DNA from: Glycomyces algeriensis
GTDB taxonomy: Bacteria > Actinomycetota > Actinomycetes > Mycobacteriales > Micromonosporaceae
Direction of reading: 5' to 3'
NCBI RefSeq assembly: GCF_027622855.1
Contig: NZ_JAPZVR010000002.1
Span: 137,012-169,452 of the forward strand
DNA: 32,441 nucleotides
The position numbers and the translations under genes were made by a program. A model generated the notes under the pieces. It was not told the origin of the DNA, made no database searches, and saw only the letters and a list, made by a program, of their open reading frames with translations. Of the stretch, positions 26,496 to 32,441 are shown piece by piece. Numbering within the stretch: the first letter of the stretch is position 1; the number at the start of each line of letters is the position of its first letter.

Positions 26496-27547
26496 TCGGC
26501 GCGCTGCGCTCACTGCGCGCCCGGCTCGCGCTCACCGGCGCGCTCGCGATCTACCTGCCGGTGGTGCTCGTCTTCGCCGTCACCTCGATCGACCAGCACG
26601 AGGTCACCGAGACCGCGCCGGACGGCACCACCCGCCTGGTCTCGGCCACCGGCGTCGACCCCACCGGATGGGCCTGGGCGACGGTGCTCGCGCTCCTGCC
26701 GGTCACGGCGGCGCTGGCCTGGTGGTGGTCGGGCCGGGCGGTGCGGCCGTTCGAGCGCATCCGCGAAGCGGCCGAACGCATCGAGGCCTCCGACCTGAGC
26801 ATGCGCGTGGGCGGCGCCCAGGGCACCACCGAGGCGATCGGGCTCGCCGCCGCGTTCGACGCGATGCTCGACCGCATCGAACGGTCGGCGCAGGTGCAGC
26901 GGCGCCTCATCGAGGAGACCAGCCACGAACTGCGGACCCCGCTCGCCGTCCTCATCACCGGCGCGGACGTCCTGCTGCGCCACCCCGAACCGGACCTCGC
27001 CCTCTACCGGGAGGGCCTGGAGCGCAGCCGCAACGCCGCCGAGCGCCTCCGCGACGCCGTGGGCGAGCTGCTGGTCGACGCGCGCGGCAGGGCCCGCGTC
27101 ATCGACCGCCGCCCGACCGCGGTCACGGCACTCGTCCGCGAGGTCTTCGCCGAGACCGCGGCCTTCGCCGCCTCGCGCACCGTCCGCCTCGAACTCCAGG
27201 GCGAAGCCGCAGAGGCCCCGGTGGACGGCCCGAGCGTGCACCGCGCGGTCGCGAACCTCGTCCACAACGCCGTCAAGCACGCGCCCGCGGGCACCGCCGT
27301 CACAGTGGACGTGGAGCGCCTGCCCGCAGGCATCACCGTCACCGTGACCGACGAAGGCCCCGGCATCCCTGCCGCCGAACGCGACCAGGTCTTCGAGCGG
27401 TTCTGGCGCGGCGACCGGGCCCCCGGCACCGGCCTGGGCCTCCCGATCGCCCGCCAGATCGCGCAGGCCCACGGCGGCGAGATCGCACTCCTCGACTCCG
27501 AACGAGGCTGCCGGTTCCGGTTGACGCTGCCCGTCAGGGAGCCCTAG
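26492..27547 (+). CDS. Sensor histidine kinase
   Basis: A 351-residue membrane histidine kinase. Transmembrane segments lie at about 12-32 and 61-80 and enclose a short ~28-residue extracytoplasmic loop. HAMP follows (about 81-135), then the dimerisation domain with the phospho-acceptor His145 (SHELRTPLAV). The ATPase domain has the N box (NLVHNAVKHA), G1 (DEGPGIP), F box (FERFWRGD) and G2 (GTGLGLPIA). The small sensor loop suggests it senses through the membrane or a partner. The lipoprotein encoded first in the operon is a natural candidate partner. The GTG start at 26492 overlaps the regulator's stop, so the two are translated together. Confidence 0.94.
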   Translation: MIGALRSLRARLALTGALAIYLPVVLVFAVTSIDQHEVTETAPDGTTRLVSATGVDPTGWAWATVLALLPVTAALAWWWSGRAVRPFERIREAAERIEASDLSMRVGGAQGTTEAIGLAAAFDAMLDRIERSAQVQRRLIEETSHELRTPLAVLITGADVLLRHPEPDLALYREGLERSRNAAERLRDAVGELLVDARGRARVIDRRPTAVTALVREVFAETAAFAASRTVRLELQGEAAEAPVDGPSVHRAVANLVHNAVKHAPAGTAVTVDVERLPAGITVTVTDEGPGIPAAERDQVFERFWRGDRAPGTGLGLPIARQIAQAHGGEIALLDSERGCRFRLTLPVREP

Positions 27548-27572
27548 CGGCACCGCGCGGCGGGGCACCGCG

Positions 27573-28595
27573 TCACGGACCGCCGTTGGCCTGGCGGTCC
27601 GCTTCCATCTTGCTGTAGTTGTTCTCGCCCGCGGCCAGGGAGTTGCCCGTGTACTTGACGGTCTTCATCTTGTCGATCGGGTTCTTCCAGCTGTTCTTGA
27701 GCGGGTCCCACGACCTCATGAGCGCGCCGTCGGAGAGGTTCCGCAGCTTGTCCGCCCCGCTCGCGAACGTGTCCCCGCTGTTCATGAGCCCCTTGGAGGT
27801 GCCCTTGAGCAGGCCGTCGGCGGCACCGTCGAGGGACTGCTTGAGGCCGGTGGAACCGGTGCCGAACTTGCGGAGGCTGACGACCCAGCGGCCGAGCTTC
27901 GTCATGAGCTGGCCGAGCTTCCCGACCAGGTTCGCGAACACCTCGACGGCCCGGGAGACGACCCTGGCGATCGCGGCCGCGGCCGTCGCGCCGAAGGTGA
28001 ATCCGGCGGTGGCGAGGGCGCTGAGGAGCCACAGGACGGCTTCGGCGACGAAGTTGGAGATGATCTCCAGGAACATGGTGCGGGTGATGCCGATCAGGAC
28101 CCCGGCGCCCGTGATCAGGTTGGCGGTCCACTTCGCACCTTCGGCCGCGCCGTTGATGACCTCGCCGAAGGCGCCGGCGCCCTGGCGGTACGCGTCGGCG
28201 TCGAGGCCGTCCCAGTCGGCGACCGACTCGAGTTCGGTGAACCACTCGGTGGACGCGTCCTGGAGCGCCATGGCGATGTTGTTCCAGGTCGTCGCCAGGC
28301 CCTCGATGGCGTTGGGGTTGCCGGCGAGCCAGTCGAGGGGTTCGCGGAGGAACGAGATGTGCTCGAACGCCCAGGAGACGCCGGCCTGCACGAGGTGCTT
28401 GAAGGGGTTGGAGATGAACGAGAGCGCGTCGAGCCCGAGGGAGAAGGTGGAGGCGGCGATGTCCCCGACGTCGACCTTGCCCTGGGTGATGACGTTGCCG
28501 TAGGCCTGGCCGGCCTTGTAGACGCCGTAGAAGATCTTGGAGCTCTGCGGCATCGAGGTGGGGGTCTCGCCGGCGATGAGCGGGTTCGCGTTCAC
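27573..28595 (-). CDS. WXG/PPE-like type VII secretion substrate with hydrophobic segments
   Basis: A 340-residue protein. The middle (about 95-160) is a helical hairpin with the W-x-G turn WDG (ESVADWDGLDADAYRQG), the mark of WXG100/ESX substrates. Two long hydrophobic stretches follow (about 158-215, including AVLWLLSALATAGFTFGATA), then a Lys/Gly/Asn-rich tail with no toxin domain recognised. The GTG start at 28595 overlaps the stop of the EspC-like gene (GTGA), so the two are coupled. Actinobacterial loci with YbaB, EspC-like and PPE/WXG genes in this order are thought to encode type VII substrates and helpers. Whether this one is secreted, membrane-inserted or toxic is unknown. Confidence 0.75.
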   Translation of the reverse strand: MNANPLIAGETPTSMPQSSKIFYGVYKAGQAYGNVITQGKVDVGDIAASTFSLGLDALSFISNPFKHLVQAGVSWAFEHISFLREPLDWLAGNPNAIEGLATTWNNIAMALQDASTEWFTELESVADWDGLDADAYRQGAGAFGEVINGAAEGAKWTANLITGAGVLIGITRTMFLEIISNFVAEAVLWLLSALATAGFTFGATAAAAIARVVSRAVEVFANLVGKLGQLMTKLGRWVVSLRKFGTGSTGLKQSLDGAADGLLKGTSKGLMNSGDTFASGADKLRNLSDGALMRSWDPLKNSWKNPIDKMKTVKYTGNSLAAGENNYSKMEADRQANGGP

Positions 28596-28912
28596 TGCTG
28601 CAACTCCTTGAGCAGCGCGTCGAAGACGGCCGCGACCTCTTCGTCGTCCGTCTGGTACTTGAGCGCGGTCTGGGTGAGCGCGGTCGCGAAGCCGTTGCCG
28701 AGGTTGTCGATCGAGTCGAGGGTCTCGGACCCGTCGTCGAGGAAGAGGTCGAGCGCCGGCGGGATGAGCTGGGCGAAGATGATGCCGAAGGCGTTCTCGT
28801 CGCCGAGCCGGACCTGCTTGGCGGCGTCGGCGGCCTGCACCACGATCGGCATGGGCCCGTTGATGATTCGCGACGCGTGGTCGCGCAGTTCCTGGGGATT
28901 GACCTTGGGCAT
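28592..28912 (-). CDS. EspC-like ESX secretion-associated protein
   Basis: A 106-residue helical protein matching the EspC / DUF2580 type (T7SS_ESX_EspC). It has VNPQELRDHASRI at the N-terminus, then ADAAKQVRLGDENAFG and a second helix pair ending QTDDEEVAAVFDALL. Members are co-secreted with, or escort, ESX substrates. The ATG directly follows the TAG of the YbaB gene with no gap, and the Shine-Dalgarno AAGGAG lies inside that gene's last codons. The stop overlaps the next start. Coupled translation suggests that the three products act together. Confidence 0.8.
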   Translation of the reverse strand: MPKVNPQELRDHASRIINGPMPIVVQAADAAKQVRLGDENAFGIIFAQLIPPALDLFLDDGSETLDSIDNLGNGFATALTQTALKYQTDDEEVAAVFDALLKELQQ

Positions 28913-29266
28913 CTAGGACTCCTTGGGAGGCCGGGTGAAGGAGTTCAGCACGCCCATGGCCTCGGAGTCGGCGCCGAGGAGCCCCGACATGATCTGGGCG
29001 GTCTTCCGACCGGACTCCTCGACGGCCCGGTTGTACGTGTCGAGCACGAGATCGGCGAGGCCGGTGCCGGACATGCCGCGGGCCTGCGGCGTGAAGCGCA
29101 GACCGGTCAGGGTGCCCCCGGCGTTCACGGTGACCGTGACGACCCCGTCCTCGCTCGCGAGCGTCGTCGCGGATTCGGCCAGGGCCTCCTCGGCCCGCCC
29201 GGCCTGCTCCTGGATCTGGGCCACGCGGGCGTCCAGCTCCTTCATGATCTCTTCAGGGGTGCGCAT
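28913..29266 (-). CDS. YbaB/EbfC family protein (type VII cassette type)
   Basis: A 117-residue protein with the YbaB/EbfC fold: an N-terminal coiled-coil-like helix (about 1-38, EIMKELDARVAQIQEQAGRA), the beta core GVVTVTVNAGGTLTGLRFTP and a C-terminal helix. Canonical YbaB proteins bind DNA as dimers, but copies placed upstream of EspC-like and WXG genes in actinobacteria may instead serve type VII secretion. GAAGGAAG precedes the ATG at 29266. It is the first gene of the three-gene cassette. A possible promoter (TAGCTT, around 29312-29317 on the minus strand) lies about 50 bp upstream. Confidence 0.85.
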   Translation of the reverse strand: MRTPEEIMKELDARVAQIQEQAGRAEEALAESATTLASEDGVVTVTVNAGGTLTGLRFTPQARGMSGTGLADLVLDTYNRAVEESGRKTAQIMSGLLGADSEAMGVLNSFTRPPKES

Positions 29267-29366
29267 CGTCTTCCTTCGCCGTTGCTGGGCCTGATGGTGC
29301 AGTTGTCAAGCTAGCCAACGAGAATGAACCTCTGATGTCGTGTTTCTGAACAGGACGCGGCGGGGG

Positions 29367-30365
29367 TCAGCGGGCGCGGTGCAGTTCGGCGAGGAGCTCC
29401 GGTCCGGTCCAGTCGCGGCGACCGCCCCGCTCGGCGGCGTGCACGAGCTCGGTGAGGCGGCGGTTGGCGGGCGCCGCGAGGCCGTGCGCTGCGGCCAGGG
29501 CGTCGATCTCGCCGTTCAGATAGTCCACTTCGGTCGGACGGCCCGCTTCGAGGTCGTCCCAGGTGGAGGACCGGGCGTGCGGGTCCATGGCGAGCATCCG
29601 CGCGGCGGCGCGGGTGAACAGCGGGTCGGGCAGGCCCAGGAGCGCGGGGAGCAGGCGCGGGTCGAGCCCGGCGGTCTTCGCCGGGCGGATGGCGGCCGCT
29701 TTGTAGGCGGCGAGGGCTTCGCGCTGGGCGAGGGCGAGGCAGCGGCGGTAGGCGCGCTGGGAGAGCTCGGTCTTGAGCGGCAGGCCCGAGAGGGCGTTGA
29801 TGGCGTTGTTGAGGTTGAGCAGGAGCTTCGCGGCCTGGACGCCGCGGAGGTCGGCCTCGCGGGCGAGGGCGAGCCCGGCCCGCGCGAACGCCGGGGCGAA
29901 CGCGTCGAGCGCGGGGTGGTCCTGGACGGCCAGGTCGCCGTCGGTGCCCTGGTGGAAGCGGCCTTCGCCGGTGCGGACGACGTTGAAGGCGACGCTCCCC
30001 GCGAGCACGGTCGCCTCCGGGAGGTGCTCGCTGAGGACGGCGGCGTTCCGCAGCCCGTTCTGGAGGCTCACCACGACCGCGCCGGGCGCGAGGTGCGGGG
30101 CGAGCGCCGCGGCGGCCTCGGCGGTCGCGGCGGACTTCACGGCGACGAGCACGAGGCCGGCCCCGGCGGCGGCCTCCGGCCCGGTCGCGTACTTGGGGGC
30201 GTCGAGGCGCGCTGTAGTGCCGTGCAGATCGGTGAGGGTGAACCCGTGCGCGGCGGCCTCGTCCGCGAGCCGCCGCCGGCCGACGAAGACGACCTCGGCA
30301 CCGGCCGCCGCGAGCCTGCCGCCGACATAGCAGCCGATGCTCCCGGCACCGAAGACGCAGATCAT
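29367..30365 (-). CDS. Ketopantoate reductase family protein (PanE/ApbA-like)
   Basis: A 332-residue NADPH-dependent reductase with the family layout. The Rossmann motif is VFGAGSIGCYVGGRL (4-18), the active-site Lys is in AAKLLLNLNNAINALSG (about residue 180), and the conserved Glu is in STWDDLEAGRPTEVDYLNG. True PanE converts 2-dehydropantoate to pantoate for coenzyme A. Actinomycetes often carry several paralogues, and no pantothenate gene is linked, so the exact substrate is open. The ATG at 30365 lacks a Shine-Dalgarno; TAGCAT lies 6 nt upstream, which suggests leaderless translation. It is divergent from the phosphatase gene. Confidence 0.85.
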   Translation of the reverse strand: MICVFGAGSIGCYVGGRLAAAGAEVVFVGRRRLADEAAAHGFTLTDLHGTTARLDAPKYATGPEAAAGAGLVLVAVKSAATAEAAAALAPHLAPGAVVVSLQNGLRNAAVLSEHLPEATVLAGSVAFNVVRTGEGRFHQGTDGDLAVQDHPALDAFAPAFARAGLALAREADLRGVQAAKLLLNLNNAINALSGLPLKTELSQRAYRRCLALAQREALAAYKAAAIRPAKTAGLDPRLLPALLGLPDPLFTRAAARMLAMDPHARSSTWDDLEAGRPTEVDYLNGEIDALAAAHGLAAPANRRLTELVHAAERGGRRDWTGPELLAELHRAR

Positions 30366-30548
30366 CCCCGGATGCTACTGCCGTTCAGCGGCCTGGGCGA
30401 GGGGCGGCGATGCCGTCTTTTCCGGCCGAATCGTTTCGGGATCGACATCGCTCGTTCAATATGGGGTCATGGGATGACCCCCCTGGCCAGGTGCAATACT
30501 CCTCACATATCGCTCGAATCCCTCGGCGCAGAAACTGGAGAGCCGCAC
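30366..30548. promoter_or_regulatory. Divergent promoter region panE-like / phosphatase
   Basis: A perfect 8-bp inverted repeat, GGGGTCAT-GGG-ATGACCCC (30463-30481), and CCGAA-TCGT-TTCGG (about 30426-30439) lie upstream of the phosphatase. GTTCA (30454) and GGTCA (30465) are 11 bp apart, a weak hint of a PHO box. For the reductase, TAGCAT (minus strand, 30377-30372) precedes the ATG by 6 nt. Confidence 0.4.
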
Positions 30549-32345
30549 ATGACCGTCAACCGCAGAACCCTTCTGGGAGCATCGGCCGCCGCGGGGGCGG
30601 CCGCTGCCGTCGCCGCCGCCTCGCCCGCCGAGGCCAAGCGCGCCAAGCGCTACTCCTTCACCGTGATGGGCACGACCGACCTCCACGGCAACGTCTTCAA
30701 CTGGGACTACTTCGCCGACAAGGAGTACGCCGACGCCGCCGGCAACACCCGCGGCATCGCCCGCATCGCCACCCTCGTCAAGCAGGTCCGCGAAGCCAAG
30801 GGCCGCAAGAACACCCTCCTCATCGACTCCGGCGACACCATCCAGGGCACGCCCCTCGCGTACTACTACGCGCGCGTCGACCCCATCGCCGCCGAGGCCG
30901 GGCCCGTCCACCCGATGGCCCAGTCCATGAACGAGATCGGCTACGACGCCGCCGCCCTCGGCAACCACGAGTTCAACTACGGCCTCGACACCCTCCGCAA
31001 GTTCGAGTCGCAGCTCGAGTTCCCTCTTCTCGGCGCCAACACCATCGACGTCGAGACCGGCAGGCCCGCCTTCCCGCCGTACCACATGGTCCGCATGCGC
31101 ACCGGCTGCGGCAAGGACGTCAAGGTCGCCATCCTCGGCCTCTGCACCCCCGGCGTCTCCATCTGGGACAAGGCCTACGTCGACGGCGTCCTGGAGTTCC
31201 CGAGCCTGGAGTCCGAGGCCGCCCACTGGGTGCCCAGGCTCAAGGAGATGGGCGCGGACGTCGTCGTCATCTCCGCGCACTCCGGCACCTCCGGCAAGTC
31301 CGCCTACGACACCGCCACCGGCCTCGGCGTCGAGAACGCCTCCGTCCTCGTCGCCCAGCAGGTCAGCGGTATCGACGCGATCCTCGTCGGCCACGCCCAC
31401 GTCGAGATCGAGGAGCTGCGCGTCGCCGACCCCGACGGTCACGAAGTCGTCCTCTCCAACCCCCTCTGCTACGGCCAGCGCCTCACCCTCTTCGACTTCG
31501 AACTGGTCCTCGAGAAGGGCAAGTGGACCGTCGAGTCCGTCAAGGCCTCCATCCTCAACTCCAATGAGGTCGAGGAGGACGAGCGCATCGCCCAGATCCT
31601 CTCGGACGAGCACAACGAGGTCGTCACCTACGTCAACCAGGTCGTCGCCGAGCAGGCCGTGGTCAAGCTGACCACCGCCGAGGCCCGCTACAAGGACGAG
31701 CCGATCATCGACCTCATCGCGAAGGTCCAGGAGGACACGGTCACGACCGCACTCGCGGGCACCGAGTACGCGGGCCTGCCGGTGATCGCGCAGGCCTCGC
31801 CCTTCTCGCGCACCGCGGAGCTCCCGGCCGCGAACGTGAAGATCAAGGACCTCTCGGGCCTGTACATCTACGACAACACGCTGGTCGCGAAGCTCATGAC
31901 CGGCGCGCAGGTCCGGGCGTACCTCGAGTACTCGGCGCAGTACTTCGTCCAGACCCCGGCGGGCGCCGAGGTCGTCGTGGACACGGCCGCGAAGACGGAC
32001 AACATCACCGGCGCCGAGGGCCGGCCGGACTACAACTACGACTACGTCTCGGGCCTGTCCTACGAGATCGACATCGCAAAGCCGGTCGGCTCGCGCATCG
32101 CGAACCTCAAGTACCAGGGCGCGGACCTGGCCGACGACCAGCGGTTCGTCATGGCGGTCAACAACTACCGGGCCAACGGCGGCGGGAACTTCCCGCACGT
32201 GGCCGCGGCCCAGGAGCTGTGGAGCGAGTCGATCGAGATCCGCACCCGCATCATCGAGTGGGTGACCGCGAAGGGCCGCCTCGACCCGGCCGACTTCGCC
32301 GCGGCCGAGTGGGTCCTGACCCGCGAGGGCACGCCCGTCTTCTAA
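30549..32345 (+). CDS. Tat-exported 5'-nucleotidase / 2',3'-cyclic phosphodiesterase family phosphatase
   Basis: A 598-residue secreted metallophosphatase. Residues 1-29 are a twin-arginine signal (NRRTLLGASAAAG, cleavage near AEA). The calcineurin-like domain (about 35-340) has all metal motifs: DLH (44-46), DSGDTIQG, LGNHEF, ISAHSG and GHAHVE. The C-terminal 5'-nucleotidase domain (about 380-560) ends with AVNNYRANGGGNF, which stacks the nucleobase. The architecture fits CpdB/YfkN/UshA-type enzymes that scavenge phosphate and nucleosides outside the cell. GGAG lies before the ATG. Synonymous codon choice changes within the gene: Ala GCC and Ser TCC dominate before about 31690, and GCG and TCG after it. 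Confidence 0.9.
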   Translation: MTVNRRTLLGASAAAGAAAAVAAASPAEAKRAKRYSFTVMGTTDLHGNVFNWDYFADKEYADAAGNTRGIARIATLVKQVREAKGRKNTLLIDSGDTIQGTPLAYYYARVDPIAAEAGPVHPMAQSMNEIGYDAAALGNHEFNYGLDTLRKFESQLEFPLLGANTIDVETGRPAFPPYHMVRMRTGCGKDVKVAILGLCTPGVSIWDKAYVDGVLEFPSLESEAAHWVPRLKEMGADVVVISAHSGTSGKSAYDTATGLGVENASVLVAQQVSGIDAILVGHAHVEIEELRVADPDGHEVVLSNPLCYGQRLTLFDFELVLEKGKWTVESVKASILNSNEVEEDERIAQILSDEHNEVVTYVNQVVAEQAVVKLTTAEARYKDEPIIDLIAKVQEDTVTTALAGTEYAGLPVIAQASPFSRTAELPAANVKIKDLSGLYIYDNTLVAKLMTGAQVRAYLEYSAQYFVQTPAGAEVVVDTAAKTDNITGAEGRPDYNYDYVSGLSYEIDIAKPVGSRIANLKYQGADLADDQRFVMAVNNYRANGGGNFPHVAAAQELWSESIEIRTRIIEWVTAKGRLDPADFAAAEWVLTREGTPVF

Positions 32346-32360
32346 GGGACGCAGACAGTG

Positions 32361-32390
32361 CGGCGCCGCGGCCGCAGGGGCGCGGCGCCG
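32361..32390 (+). terminator. Hairpin after phosphatase gene
   Basis: CGGCGCCGCG / CGCGGCGCCG forms a perfect 10-bp stem with a 10-nt loop, 15 bp after the stop. Confidence 0.6.
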
Positions 32391-32441
32391 GGCCCGCGGC
32401 AGCCCCGCGCGACGGCCGGTCGCGCCGCCGGCGGGCCGGGG

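Overview
The window is very GC-rich, almost every gene has G or C in the third codon position, and it carries actinomycete hallmarks: an actinobacterial-type argininosuccinate synthase, a type VII (ESX) substrate cassette, an ECF42 sigma factor with its DGPF partner, CBM2-type and ricin-type sugar-binding modules, and Tat and lipoprotein exports. This points to a soil-type filamentous actinomycete, possibly Glycomyces-like. The genus is an inference and was not searched. No rRNA, tRNA, CRISPR array, intact insertion sequence or phage gene was seen.

Layout. 78-2261: a MelR-like AraC regulator divergent from an intracellular GH27 alpha-galactosidase. 2321-6136: a decayed ricin-lectin remnant, a GNAT gene, a type II NADH dehydrogenase, about 680 bp of repeat-rich non-coding DNA with an extreme G15C12 tract, and a second GNAT gene. 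6235-6957: a short-chain dehydrogenase. 7174-8770: a DGPF protein and an ECF42 sigma factor in one operon, with an upstream site that fits an ECF42 autoregulatory promoter. 8982-10244: a Tat-exported M20 peptidase. 10297-14462: a LacI regulator followed by a translationally coupled ThuA-oxidoreductase-oxidoreductase operon, with similar 14-bp candidate operators before thuA and before lacI. 14610-16120: an alpha/beta hydrolase and a DinB/maleylpyruvate-isomerase-like protein. 15643-17619: argG, whose reading frame has no stop codon at the expected end.

17788-19501: an unknown protein, a small lipoprotein and a two-module glyoxalase-fold protein. 19708-23186: a secreted CBM2 protein with a Cip1-like domain, a GAP/Sap membrane protein and an intracellular BNR_4 propeller protein. 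23176-24048: a dehalogenase-like hydrolase. 24148-27547: an operon of a penicillin-binding-protein-like lipoprotein and a two-component system, with a PHO-box-like direct repeat at its promoter. 27573-29266: a YbaB / EspC-like / WXG type VII cassette. 29367-32345: a ketopantoate reductase-like gene divergent from a Tat-exported 5'-nucleotidase-family phosphatase.

Taken together this is an accessory region for sugar and glycoside use (GH27, ThuA operon, CBM2 protein, BNR_4) mixed with regulation and secretion modules. The most unusual items are the stopless argG ORF that runs through a strong terminator palindrome, the lipoprotein/two-component operon with its direct repeat, the paired operators of the ThuA operon, and at least seven genes that lack a Shine-Dalgarno and instead have a -10-like hexamer 6-8 nt before the start codon (leaderless). 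I did not see a clearly new defence or mobile system.
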